Positions 19,505-32,119 of a DNA stretch of 64,000 bases are shown here, in pieces. Origin of the DNA: Arctopsyche grandis. Lineage: Eukaryota > Arthropoda > Insecta > Trichoptera > Hydropsychidae. Each line of letters opens with the position of its first letter. Within the stretch, counting starts at the first letter, position 1. The stretch is taken from the NCBI RefSeq assembly GCF_051622035.1, contig NC_135360.1, forward strand, positions 15,256,501 to 15,320,500. The letters run 5' to 3'. The notes below the pieces were generated by a model that was not told the DNA's origin, did no database searches, and saw nothing but the letters and a program-made list of their open reading frames with translations. Position numbers and translations under genes: made by a program.

Positions 19505-22178
19505 ATGTATAATCCGTGGAGAAGAATTCGAAAATTTTCTCATAATATCGATTTTATTAAGCGAACATTTTGTGATCAAATTGAGTGGAATAATGCACGT
19601 CCTTATACTGAGGTTCCTGGAGTGAAGCCTTTACCAATTCTAGGAAATAAATGGAGAAGTATTCCCGTCATTGGCAAGTACATACATACTCAACTCAATC
19701 AAATTATTTTTTTTATTTATTATCAAAGATTATTTAAAACGTATTTACAATTAGGAAGTTTCGATACCATGCACATGGATAAAGCCATGGAAAACATCTA
19801 TCATGAATATGGCGACTGTGCCAAATATCCAAAATTCATAGATGACCGCGATGTGCTCTTCTTATTTAATCCAAATGATGTCGAAAAAGTATCTAAAAAT
19901 GAAGTTGACAGGTATTAAAATAAATTCTCTAAAACACAATTTATTTCTATTTCATTTTGCACCATTTCCTTTTGCAACGTACTTTATACATATATAGTCC
20001 AAATTATGGATACATACATATGTATATGCGAATATAGTGCATTTTAATAATTGTATAATTTAAAATACAAATTTCAGGCCTTATTTAAAATCAATACACC
20101 ATTATAAATACAATTTGAGGAAAAATTTCTTTGGACAGCATAGTGGTCTACTCGATGTGTATGTGGTTTTATGTACTTATAATATAATATAATAATAATA
20201 ATCGATTAAAAATGTATAGGTAAGTATATTGAGCTACAGTTTTAAAGGCAAAAATATACTTTCTTTTATAGAGACGTTGAAGATTGGAAAAAATTCAATG
20301 CGAAAATTGGAAATATAATTTCAACAACTAATATTGCAGAAGCATATATTTCAGAAATTGAAGAAACAGTCACTATTTTTACAAATAAGTAAGTATTTTG
20401 AAATATTCTTATATATTATTCTTGTTAGGTATTACTATAAATATTTTGAATTTCAGGATTAAACGGCTGAAGGACCGTAGTGATGAAGTATCTGATAATT
20501 TCATTAAAGAATTACAGTTGTTGGCATTAGAGCGTATGTATTATTTTAGTTTAACATAAAAAATATATATTTTCCTTTGTTGTTTCCATTAAAAAATATT
20601 ATGATTTTATTGTGCAGTTTTTTCTTGTGTTATACTTGGAAATACTACATCGACTGAAATTCAAAAGATGCACAACGCTCATCTACACATTTTGGAAATA
20701 ACTGCAGTACTAGATTTTTTAACACCTATTAGAACAACGTTGAATACATCAGGATGGAAAAGTTTTACCGATGGGCTCGATGATATTTACGGGTATGAAT
20801 TGTCATTTGATTTACAACAGTTGTAGGTAAACGTGATAATATTTATTTTCAATTTGCAGAATTATACAAAAACACACAAACGATTTCTTGAAGAATATTG
20901 ATACCGGAAAAGAAGACGGCAATCGGATGTCTTTATTAAAACGACTTTTATCAACTCATACAGATAATTCTAGAGTAGCCACTAACGCAGCCTTTGATCT
21001 AGCTCTGATTTCAATGAATACGGTAAATTTATTTTGTACAAATAATTTAGAAAATTGTGTAAAATTTCAATTTGTCTATGTATAAATTTTAAGGTATCTA
21101 CAAGTATTGCTTCCGTTCTTTATCAACTGGCGAACCATCAGGATGTACAAGATATTCTATATCGTGAATTAATAGCACAAATACCAAATAAAAATACCAA
21201 ACTTTCTCCCAAAGAACTACAAAATATGCCTTATTTGGCAGCTTGCGTTCAAGAAACATTAAGGTAGAAGAGATAATAAACGGTTCGGTGGTTATTCCGC
21301 AAAAAGCGATCTCGCGCAAGTCACCAAAATTTTGATCACGGAACATCTGGCACCCAAAAACTCCATCAATCGAAAGCTATACACGCGAAATATTTTACCG
21401 AGATTTTAGTGACTTGCGCGAGATCGCTTTTTGTGGAATAATCCGTTTACCATGATAAATACATTAATTTTTCTGGTTTATATTATAATAATTAGTTAGT
21501 TGGATTTCAAACCTAAGAAATAACATTAATGGAAACCTGCGCACCCACAATAATAGTTTTAAATCCAAATAAGCAAATATTATATTATAGAACAGGTTAA
21601 TGGTGAGATTTTATTACATTTAATAAAATTATAGGATGTACCCGATTATTGTAGCAAATTCAAGATATTTGTCAAAGGATACTGTTCTCAGTGGATTTCA
21701 AATTCCAAAAGGAGTAAGAGTTTTTTTTTTTTTAAAACGTTTGGTTTTGAATAACAACTATAAATATGAAATATTCTTTCAGACTCACGTAATCTTTGGA
21801 CATTATGTTATTAGCAATTCCGATAAATATTTTGGTAATAATTTAAAATTTCTGCCGGAAAGATGGTTGGCATCTAAATCAAAAACTTTTCACGATTATG
21901 CCACAGTGCCTTATGGTTGTGGTGAAAGAATGTGTCCGATGAAACACATGGCCGATTTATATATTAAAATAGCAATTTTAAAAGTTAGTAAAAGTTTTAT
22001 TTTATTTGTAAGTAGTGAGAAAATGTCGCCACCGTTTGTTTGTGTACAATATATATTTTATTTACAGATGGTTCAACACTATAAAATTGAATTCAAAGGA
22101 GAAAAACTAAAATATTCAACTCAGCCTCTACTTGCATTAAATGGACCGTTGAGATTTACGTTCGCTGAAAGACATTAA
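19505..22178 (+). CDS. Mitochondrial-clan cytochrome P450 (CYP301/CYP12-like), divergent
   Basis: Haem-thiolate monooxygenase family; the mitochondrial clan is indicated by ARPYTEVPGVKPLPILGNKW at residues 31-50. Ten exons: 19505-19911, 20078-20158, 20272-20388, 20457-20533, 20618-20792, 20860-21022, 21094-21263, 21635-21713, 21783-21983, 22068-22178; 1581 nt, 526 aa. An 81-nt in-frame stretch (19678-19758, gt...aag) encodes an odd insert and may be an eleventh intron, which would give 499 aa. Present: K-helix ETLR (394-397), FLPERW, haem Cys474. Odd: the I-helix reads ISMNTV (336-341) where the pattern is [AG]Gx[DE]T, so G and the acid are changed to Ser and Asn. The haem loop is PYGCGERMCPM, with F changed to Y and the Gly after Cys changed to Met. 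No stop or frameshift breaks the model. It may have altered or lost catalysis. Confidence 0.85.
21282..21451. mobile_element. MITE family A copy inside P450 intron 7
   Basis: GGTTCGGTGGTTATTCCGC to GGAATAATCCGTTTACC. The flanks ATAATAAAC and ATGATAAAT agree at 7 of 9 bases, an eroded target duplication. The two arms pair as an imperfect foldback (AAAGCGATCTCGCGCAAGTC against GACTTGCGCGAGATCGCTTT). The splice sites of the intron are untouched. Confidence 0.7.
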
Positions 22179-23242
22179 ATTTAAAATACTAATCTAATAA
22201 TAATAATGCACATTAGATAAGAGTGGAAACGCTACAGTTATTGGCTAGTGTAACGTTATTGCTCATTTGAATTTCAAAATTAAAAAAATTACAATCCGTG
22301 TATAATTTTTACGTCCTTCATAGTGCTCTTCTTCACTATGTTCTAATGTATTGTGATATACATATATGTATGTATATTATTTTACCATCAATTTACTGTA
22401 TTATTTTAGTTGAAATAGCCGATAACTGGAGAGTTTCCCTTTTCTTGATTATAAATATATCTTTTACATTGAAATTTAATGAAGTATAATATTTATTATG
22501 TCAAATTACGTAATCAAAATCAATAAAAAACTCCAAACACTTTTATTACACACTTTCAACATTATTATGAATCTAAAAGATTTAGCGGAAACGTAACAGT
22601 CGTTCACCATATAAAAATAAGAGTCAAGTTAAGCAAAGATTTTTTTAGGCGACTTATATTTTATCGGGAGGTGGGAGCCTACTTTTTAAAAATATAAGTA
22701 GGGATAGGGATTTGAATGTCGAAAATAAAATATTCCCCTTACCTAATAAATATAATAACAAACCTTTTTTTCAAAGACTAATATATACATAGGTGCAAAC
22801 AAGTATACAATGTACATATATTCAAGAATTTAAATATTCTAAATTTGAACCATGGTCGAATTAAAAAAAAATTATGTTTTATTAAATTAAATTTTGGTAA
22901 TTTTTACAAACAGCATCGAGGTAAATTTTTTATGATAGTATGGAAGGCGTGTGTAGTGAAATGACGGAATTGTTAAGACACGATTATGAAGGGAAGGAAG
23001 TAAAGTAGTAACAAACCAGCAAGGCCGACTTGGTCCCGATTCGCAGGATGGTGACCAAAGCTCGACCATATCGTAGAGCCGCCACAACAGCATATATTTT
23101 TTTAATTTAAAAACTATTTACATGGGTACCTACCTAGTTAATAAAAATTATAATCTTTACGATGGATTTAAGCCCCAATGCCTACCCTCTCAGCTGTGTT
23201 TACGATACTGCCAATTAATAAATATCTAGGTATATTTTGTAC
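22179..23242. other. Intergenic spacer with a repeat block
   Basis: No gene. About 22930-23090 carries a block which on the minus strand reads GTGGCGGCTCTACGATATGG ... GGTCACCATCCTGCG and resembles 15308-15350, a shared repeat of unknown class. The rest is AT-rich. Confidence 0.45.
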
Positions 23243-23412
23243 GGTTCAGTCGAACGATCTCGAGCACGTCATTAAAATCTCGATCACGCAACGTCTGGCT
23301 CCCAAAAATTTATTTCATCGAGAATTCAATTTTTAGATATTCCGTATTCGCGATTTTCATTGCAACGATTGTCGTATGCGCTATCACAATGTGTGAAATA
23401 ATCCGTTCACCC
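23243..23412. mobile_element. MITE family A, copy 5, with exact 8-bp target duplication
   Basis: GGTTCAGTCGAACGATCTCG to GAAATAATCCGTTCACCC, flanked by TTTTGTAC on both sides (23235-23242, 23413-23420). The interior shares CGTATTCGCGATTTTCATTG and GCAACGATTGTCGTATGCG with the other copies. It lies upstream of the PRUNE gene. Confidence 0.75.
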
Positions 23413-23770
23413 TTTTGTACCCTCGATGAAACTTTTGTTCACAATTAAATTCATGCCAACTGATAGCTATACAATTTAATATATCATTTAATCCAAGTGG
23501 ACAACAAAGACCGAATGGCCAACGACTTTTGTGCTTTGTCTATTTCAATTTTAATTTTAGAATGGTCACATTAAAGATTACGTTTAGGCCATATATCAGC
23601 TGTTAGTGACTTAACCTACATAATATACTCGCTGTTATAACACGCCGGTGCACTGGTGTATTCTGAGTTATCAAATTGTTTATAATAATAACATTGAAAT
23701 AGGATATTGGAGACCATCATCGAGAGGACGAACTCTAAGTGTCCCGATTTCTTAACATTTATCACACGAA

Positions 23771-25448
23771 ATGGATACCTACTTAAAAAATAGTAGACAT
23801 ATATTGGTAATTGAGGCAATTTCACTTTATAATAACAGAGTGAAGCTTATAGAAAGCTTGTGTTTACCGAAATTTCCATTAGAATTTCCTGGGTTCCAAA
23901 ATATTACTTCACTGACAACACAATAAAATAACTATATTGAATCAAAATGAACATTGGCAATCGGTTGATTGGAAATTGTTATTTATTTTCAGAATGATCA
24001 GAAAGAACTAAAAAATTTAGTCATTGTTATGGGCAATGAATCTTGTGACCTAGATTCAGCAGTATCATCTTTGGTATATGCTTTTTTTTTACATTGGACC
24101 TATGCAAATTCTTCAGAAGTTAACAGACACTTTTCTGATACAATATTCGTACCAATTCTTAATGTTGACAAAGAAGACTTACCAATAAAAACGGAAGTTA
24201 TGTACTTTCTGAATAAAAATTCTATTTCAATAGATAATATTATTTGCAGGTAATTTGTCTGATTAAAAATGTTAATAGAAAATTTTATATAATCTAATTT
24301 TATTCTTATTTTCACAATAGAGACCAAGTCGATGTGGAGTTATTATTGTCCAAATATCATGGTCAATTAATATTGGTTGACCATCACATTCTTAGTACAA
24401 GAGATGCTAATTTATTTGCTTATGTTAAAAATATATTTGACCATCGACCAAAAGATGTTATAGCTTGGAAATACGACGTGGACATAGTTGAATCAAACAT
24501 TGTTGAAGTTGGATCGTGTGCTTCAGTAATCTGTTCAGAAATTGTTAAAAACAAAGCGAATATTGAATTCTTAAACCAAAATAGGGATTCAACGTATTTG
24601 TTATATGGTGAATTTTTTTTCCTTTATAATGTAATTACACATATGTGTATATCATTATTGATTTTATTTTCAAAATTTCAGGTACAATAGTTCTTGATAC
24701 TGTCAACTTTCTGGTAAGTGCAGATAAAGCACGGCCATTGGATTTTGAAATGGCTGAACTTCTTGAAAAAATTTTAAGCATAGAAAATTGTGATCGACAT
24801 AAGTAATCATCACTTTAACTTTTAATTATGTTTGTCGGAATTGATTTTAATCTGTTTGATGTTTAAGAAAGCAGCTTTTTGAAGATCTTCTTAGAGCGAG
24901 AACTGATTATTCGAATTTGAATGTTCATCATTTACTCAAACGTGATTTGAAAATCATGAATAAAATATCTATTCCGGGTTTACCTATGCTGGTGGAGGTA
25001 GCATTGTTTTTACATTTCATTATTGGTTCCAAATGGATTGAAATTTATTTTTTTAATACTTTTTTTGATTTTAGGAGTATTTACAAATGAAGGATAGTAT
25101 GAATGCTTTGGAAACATTTTCTACGGATAATAATTGTTCTGCCATTGTACTGATGGGTTTAAAAGTACAAGACGATGTTGTAAACAGAGACATGGCTGTC
25201 TGCGGGACAAAAGAAACAATAAAAGTATGAATTATAATTATATTTCATCTACATAATACTTCAACTGTAAAATAAAATTATTTATTTCATTTCAGGCTAT
25301 TGTGGATGGCTTTTGTAAATCTACAAGTCCTAACTTAGGTTTGGCTGAAAAAAAATCTCATTCTGGAAAATGTAGATATTTTTGGCAATCTAATACCAAA
25401 GCATCCAGAAAACAAATAATACCATTATTGAAGGCTTTGGATCTATAA
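23771..25448 (+). CDS. PRUNE1: Exopolyphosphatase PRUNE1 homologue (DHH phosphoesterase)
   Basis: DHH-family metal-dependent hydrolase. Family members cleave short-chain polyphosphate and act on cyclic nucleotides; cytosolic (known for the family). Seven exons: 23771-23806, 23993-24249, 24321-24607, 24682-24802, 24868-24997, 25075-25224, 25296-25448; 1134 nt, 377 aa. The first exon is only 36 coding nt (MDTYLKNSRHIL) and is inferred: it has a gtaatt donor, joins in frame to NDQKELKNLVIV, and resembles the MEDYLQ-type start of vertebrate PRUNE1. Motif I is GNESCDLDSAV (26-36; D31, D33). The DHH motif is VDHH with D118-H120. The following DTVNF carries a conserved Asp. The DHHA2 domain occupies about 220-375 with GTKETIKAIVDGF and YFWQSNTKASRKQIIPLL. 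It is shorter than the 453-aa human protein because it lacks the long C-terminal tail. All introns are 58-186 bp. Confidence 0.93.
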
Positions 25449-25501
25449 ATTTATCAACACGTCCCTGTACCCATTACATACATATATTAATTCATCTCCA
25501 A

Positions 25502-25507
25502 AATAAA
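25502..25507 (+). terminator. Poly(A) signal of PRUNE1, in the 91-bp gap to CYP9-like
   Basis: AATAAA lies 54 bp after the PRUNE1 stop and 33 bp before the minus-strand P450 stop. The two transcripts must overlap or end within about 100 bp of each other. Confidence 0.55.
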
Positions 25508-25539
25508 ACCCTTATTTTTAGTTTCTCTTGAAATTTCGT

Positions 25540-27938
25540 CTACGAAATTGCCTCTACTTTCATCCATGCTCCGTGTTTTGATTTAAGAAGCATCGCTTTT
25601 CTTTCATACTCAATTGGATATTGTGTTTTTGCACAAGAACTTAGTTTGAAATCTCTTAGCAGGTAAAACATTGCGAACTTTGCAGACATCATTGCAAACC
25701 GCAAACCTAATGAATAAATAAAATTTAAATTTTATATTTAATTGTTATAATAAAACTTAAGTTCTGCTATTTGAACTTACCTATACAATTTCTGGGTCCA
25801 CCACCAAATGGCAAAAATAAATGTGGCGCCCTCTTTGCTTTTTCTTCAGGCGAAAATCTTTCCGGGTCAAATACATGTGGATCTGGATAATGTTCAGGGT
25901 CCATCATTATACCTGAAATTGATATGGCAACAACATCTCCAGTGTCAAGATTCACATTTGTCCCTGGTAAAGTATAAGGTTTTGTGCAGACCCTGTCTAC
26001 CCTTGATACCGGTGGATACATTCTTAAAGTTTCTGTAATAAAAATAATTGTAAACAATTAATTGAAATGTACAAAATATTATTAACTACCAAAAAGTACA
26101 AGTATTTATTATATAGTACCTAAAAAGACCTTCTCCATGAAATGTAACTCTCTAAGACAATCATATGTGCAGTCTTTATTTTTCTTTGCAACTTCGTTTA
26201 TTTCATTTCTTAGACGATCTTGAATATCAGGATATTCACATAATACAGCACAAGCAAAACTTAATAAAGTACTGGTCGTTTCAAATCCAGCAAATAAGAA
26301 CAATATAGCTTGAGCTTGAATAACTCCTTCACTTATTACTACCAAATAATAATGACAAATATTATTAAACAAATGTTACATTGTCATATGATTAATAAAA
26401 AATATATTTTTTTTTTTTACTTTTTTCACTGGAATTATCATCAACTTCTTTTTGGGCAGCATCCATCATCAGCTGCAGAAAGTCATTTCGTCTATAAAAA
26501 TAAAAATAATTAAATAAACATTTGTATGCTTATTTATTTATAATTAAAATTAATTGTGTTTATATGTTTCAAAATAATTCTGCATAATATGAAATACATC
26601 ATTTTAACTATCTTAGCTTTTATAAATATGTATGTATAATACTGTACCTATTTTCTGTTTTATCTTCCCTTTTTTGCTTTTTGCCCATAACTACATCGGA
26701 AAGGCTTTGAAGGGCTTCTGTGTTAAAAAAATTAAATCTTAAAAATCTCAGAGCATGAGGACAGAATGTTAAGATAAAAAAGAATATTGCTCGATTGAAT
26801 ATAGATATATCTGTAAATTTTGCTGCATCCTAAAATTCGACAAAATCATAAGAACTAATTTCTATTGTACAATTGATAATGTGAATTAATGAAATGCTTA
26901 CCTTTACAAATTGAGCATTTGGATCTTTCAACGATGCACAATCCAAACCGAATGCACAACTTCCAATCACCTCGAGAGTAAAACGACCTATAAATTCCTT
27001 CATTTCTAAATCGTTGTCTCCTTCTAAAGATTTATTAATTGAAAAAAAATTAGTAGTGGAGTGTATGTATTTCAATGACATGAATATTTTTTGTTGTTAT
27101 CTCACCTGTTCTATTTTTTAAAAATTCTACCATTTGACGTCCACATTGCTGCACCAAATTTTCCATACCACGAAGTTTACTAGAGCTGAAAGCTGGTGTC
27201 AAAATCGCACGTACACCTTTCCATTCTTTCCCCTTTTAAACAATATATGATATATTTATTAATATGTACGTACTACTTAAATATTATCTTGTCTCCATAA
27301 CATTAAAATTAATATTCAGTACCTTTAGGTTTATTAACATTTTTTTAATTGAATCTGGAGCTCGAGAATTCATTATCGTATTTCTATCAACAAAATGGTC
27401 GAAATCTTTTATCATTATTGTTTTCAACAACTCTGGACATCGTATCAATAGTAAAGGTCTTCGCCCCTCAAAATACCCTATGAATATGTGTTTGTATTAT
27501 TGTTAAAATGTAATAAAATAGTACTAAATAAATGCATAAACAAAAATTAAAATACATGAACGCATCTAAGAAGATGTAAAATAAAAGAAGAAAGACTTTC
27601 TGGGCAAAATATTATAGTAATATATGTATGTATGTATGTAAAAAAAGTATCTAGTAAAATTGTTGAAATGATATATTATACATACCTCCATAAGGCAATC
27701 CATCGAAATACTTATAAATTGCTATGTTGAATTCATGAAATGATATTTTCAAAAATATTCTTTCTGCTATATTTCCAACGATTATTTTGGGCTTTTTAAA
27801 CGGTATTCCTTTTTCTCGAAAGTAATTGTGCGTGGCCGTATAATAATGATATAATAGAACCAATACAATAAGGAAAAAAACTAATCCTAAATTGTTTCTC
27901 AGCAACTGATAGAAAAAGTCAATACTCAAATAATCCAT
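25540..27938 (-). CDS. Cytochrome P450, CYP3 clan (CYP9/CYP6-like), canonical
   Basis: Microsomal haem-thiolate monooxygenase; the clan oxidises plant toxins, pheromones and insecticides in insects (family knowledge; substrate unknown). Nine exons on the minus strand: 27938-27686, 27477-27323, 27232-27106, 27020-26902, 26829-26648, 26491-26421, 26338-26120, 26032-25781, 25706-25540; 1545 nt, 514 aa. N-terminal membrane anchor: LGLVFFLIVLVLLYHYY (18-34). IKDFDHFVDRNT and LLLIRCPELLKT match the CYP9 style. Helix C is KEWKGVRAILTPAFSSSKLR. I-helix AGFETT (319-324). K-helix ETLR (376-379). The haem loop FLPFGGGPRNCIG has Cys458, all canonical. It ends tail to tail with PRUNE1. CYP9 rather than CYP6 is my best reading, not certain. 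Confidence 0.92.
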
Positions 27939-29804
27939 GATAGCTCAATTGAACCTGAAATGTAAAAAAATATTGATATTTTTTTTATATGTACATACAT
28001 ACATACGTAAACGAGAAGGTAAACAATAAACGTATATTGAATAAATGGGGCTTACATATAACATATTACACACTGAATAAATATTCTTATCGCGCATTTG
28101 TTTGAGATTCTTATCAAAAAATTTAATTAAATTCTAGTATTCAATAAAAAGCGAACAATATTTAAAGGCATACATAATTTTTCAAATTTAACAAAGAAAT
28201 TACTGTCGTCATGTAATGAATATCTAGATTATATTATTGTACGACTTCTATAGGTTACCAAAAGTATTCTAGTCCTACAAATTAAACAATACTTCAAACT
28301 AAACGTGAGGATGACTCGGTAAAAAATAATGATGACATCAAGATAAATTAAAATTAATTACAAAACTCGCTTTCTACGTGTTGCAATACTTTCATGTTTA
28401 TATATTAACAAAATCGAAAGAGACGTCATCTCTTGTAATGTTCACTGAAAATGCACTCTTTCAACATTATTATTAAATGAGATTTCACATTTTTCGATAA
28501 CACACACTCAAATGTGTAATATATTGTGTAAGGAATATTAAATACAAAGAGTTGAATGTTACCACTTTGCCAGATAAACTTAAAAATATAGATATAGTAA
28601 AATATTACAAGCAAAAAGTACCTAATTGTTGAACACTGTTGAACAACGTAATAATGGACTTCTTCTGAGCATCAAAATTGTCATTCGTCCGGTCGATTAC
28701 ACTTGTGAAACCAGTACTCCTCAATCTGCTGTATGGCCAGTGATTACTGGAATGGCCAGTGTTATTACATTATGCATACAGACAATAATTTAAAAAAAAG
28801 TATAGATACATCTACTGCATTACTCATTTGTATACTATAAATTCCCTTGATTATTTATTTTTTGCGATACTAAATAATAATTCACAATACACTTGGAAAA
28901 TCACTTTAAAATTTGTGTGGTCGTGAATAATTCAAGGTTTTTTCCCTATTCATTTAAATTGATGTTCTAATGATGCAAATAATAGTGTATCAAAATCATT
29001 ACTATGACAACATCTCCCAAGGTGATATCATGCACAAAAATAAAAAGGAATATTTGCCTGCGTATTTTGGATTAAATAATTACTGACAAAATTGAACTTG
29101 TATGGAATTTCAGTGAGTAAAAGCTTAAGAAGTGCATGCATTGACAAAAGCATATCTGAATATGAATTTACCTCGTTCATAGATCAATTTGATGCACTTT
29201 GATGCGTATTACAATAGCACTGCACTCGAAAGCTGTAAGTTGTTTACCTTCTATTTTGACACTAAAAAATAGACGCATGCGCAAAAGTCACCAAATAAAA
29301 GCATGAATGACCAAATTGACCAGATGATTTTCATCGTTCATGACACCTGTAGCCCAACAAGACAAATATTATACAAACAGCGAACAAACTTTTGTAGTTC
29401 GTAATTTCGAACATAGAGGACGCTATTTACTGTAACTAGTTTCATACACAAATCATCAATTCAATATTTTGATTTTGGTTTTAAAGAAGTGGTTAAATGC
29501 TTTTTATTATTACTAAATTATATTCACAATGCATCTTATATCTATGTATTTTAATAGGTACTGATCGACTGATCATTTTCTATTTTACAATTTTATTTTA
29601 TTTTTGTTAGTAATTATCATAGTATATTATATTATTCTAATCAGGGACCCGAACCGCTATTTTTTTCGTTCCAGTTCGGTAAAAAAATATATATCGGTTC
29701 CGTTACGGTTTTTGGTTTTCGGTTCTCTTGTATTTGAATATTAGCAACTTAATGTAAATACACCCACACCTATTTAAAGGTCGAAAAAAATAGTGTGGAT
29801 GACT
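27939..29804. other. Upstream region of the CYP9-like gene; no gene
   Basis: AT-rich, with a few TACATACAT repeats. It must hold the minus-strand P450 promoter and possibly an untranslated exon. No xenobiotic-response element could be called with confidence. A small minus frame (28426-28614) has no recognisable features. Confidence 0.4.
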
Positions 29805-30220
29805 TAAAATCTCGAGTTCAAATTTTCGCAAGATCACAAAAATTCATCTACTGTTACTACGTAGATCAGCGGTTCCCAACCTGTGTACGCGAAAAAAATC
29901 ATTAATGGTGGACATGCAGGAATTAATGATTTACAATCATAGATAGAAATATTTTTTACATAATTAATAAACATTATCATAGTCAACGCATCGATGAATT
30001 CATTAAATTTCATAAAATTTATTTTGTTGGGAGATTTAATTAAGAAAAAAATATATATTATATGTACTTCGTAAACTTGTGATTTTATTAAAACTATATA
30101 TCAGTCATAGAAGTATTACGAAATAGTATATAAATATAAAATCTTTATATGGTGGTACAAGTGGTACGCGAGTCAAAAACGGCTAGGAGCCGCTGACGTA
30201 AATAGATAAAGTAAAAAAAA
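29805..30220 (-). repeat. Family E repeat copy, split by a hAT MITE
   Basis: AAATTTTCGCAAGATCAC and CATCTACTGTTACTAC on the left and AATAGATAAAGTAAAAA on the right are the two sides of one family E sequence (compare 16076-16137). The element 29867-30195 lies between them. Confidence 0.6.
29867..30195. mobile_element. hAT MITE with 8-bp target duplication
   Basis: Starts CAGCGGTTCCCAACCTGTG and ends GGCTAGGAGCCGCTG. The flanks ACGTAGAT (29859-29866) and ACGTAAAT (30196-30203) agree at 7 of 8. CAGnGGTTCCCAACCTGTG is a widespread hAT terminus in animals. No coding frame. Confidence 0.8.
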
Positions 30221-31998
30221 TATTTTATAGTGATACAGTTTGATTGACGATTTTCGTTGACGATGCGAAGATTTTTGGAAAGAAATTTTTGCCTGCGGCG
30301 TCGTTTTAGCTTTTTACATAATACGAAATATGAATTTTAATGTTACAATTTGAAATTTTTTCAAAAATAAAGTTGATTATTTTTATTATATCTTTATAAC
30401 CACTCCATATTTTATATAAATAACCTCAGTATGTCCAAAATAATTGATTTTTATTTTTTTTGTATTTTTGTTTTTCCAATTTCTTTCATATTTTTTTTCA
30501 AAAAACAGCTTTTTTTCATATTTTATAGCTCAATAAGGTGTATGCAAAGTATATTTTCCATATTTATTTTGATTAAAAAAATTTTTTTTTTTTGAAAAGG
30601 AATTCAATTTGACCAATTTTTGCCTCCCAAGAAAAAGCCGAAATTATGTCGTTGGTCATGTGTACAAAATTCCGTCATTTAATTCCCTTTATGCGACCAC
30701 AACTTTTTTTGATGAAATGAAAAAATCAGAAAAATTAGATTACAACTATTGAACGACAGTGTGAATACTCAATTTACTTCGCTGTTATTTTCTTAAGCGA
30801 CGTATACATTTTAGCCTAATATTAATTTATAAATAATGAATTACCACTCAACCTTTTTTTGGGCAATATGTATTAGTATATAATATATTTACTGATTTAT
30901 TATTGAGTTTTGAGATTTGTTTATTTTTGAGATTGAAAAATCCGGTAATTTACTGGTAAACCAGTAATTGTCAAAAAAAAAATCGGATTACCGGTAAACA
31001 GAAATTAGGGTAAATTGGACCATAATATATACATATATATTAAAATAAATAAATAAATATATTAAGTCTATCATTATATGTAGAGAAATCATAAATAAAT
31101 TTTTGGAAAACCTTGTATGTACTTCATTTCATGAATATCTCTAGCCCAAATGTGGTACTTGAGATACAGTGACTTTCACACACAGCATAACTATAAAGCC
31201 GTGAAAAAAACCATTTGGCTATTGATACATATACGAATTATATGTATAAATACAGCATATTTAAAATATGTGTGACGTTTATTTTTAATAAGTTGTATTG
31301 TTATGAGGCGCATGCGCTGTTAAGTTAGATAATGAACACTTTTTTGCAAGCAATGTCCATGAGAAGGGTCGATAGTAAAACGTTGAATAAATGTGTAACG
31401 CTCCACAGTGCCTTTGTATTCGTAATTGAATACGATAGTATGTATGTGATAAATTACATAATATTTTAAAAACAATTTGTAGTAAATGAGATTTTAAAAA
31501 ATGTACGATATTATTAATAAATGTAAATAAATTTTAAACTGACTTGGTCTTTTATCGTTTCATAGGTATTTTCCACTCCAACAAATATGTAGTAAACGCG
31601 AAAATGTCGTTGAACTCAATAATAATTTTAACGAGATTAACTCGGATTTCCTTCATGTCTCGCGCATCGTTGAATTATATAATCAGACATGCAAACTTTT
31701 AAAAGGATTTTGCGAATTATCAAATAAATATTTGTAGATTCCATCGCATATGACTATGTACTTTAAATCACCACTATGCCTATACGTTTTATTTTATTCA
31801 TATGTATGTACATATGTGTATACAGTGTCGTATTAACGCATTGGCAACGGGGTGGTTGCCAAGGGCGCCGGATGCCGGATGCAAATTCGCCAATTTTTTC
31901 ATTTTTTTCAAATTATTAAAAACTACATATTTCAGATCGACTAGCAGTCAAGATCAGACGCAAAAAATATTGCTACGGCTCTGCATACATAATAGTAA
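30221..31998. other. Gene-free AT-rich spacer
   Basis: Long T/A runs, no credible frame or promoter. I see no clear repeat boundaries. Confidence 0.4.
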
Positions 31999-32022
31999 AT
32001 ATATATATATAATATATACATA

Positions 32023-32116
<94 letters not shown>
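31999..32116. repeat. (TA)n microsatellite
   Basis: About 75 uninterrupted bases of TA from 32034 onward, plus flanking degenerate units. The 129-codon frame running through it (31802-32191) is an artefact. Length may be unreliable in assembly. Confidence 0.95.
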
Positions 32117-32119
<3 letters not shown>

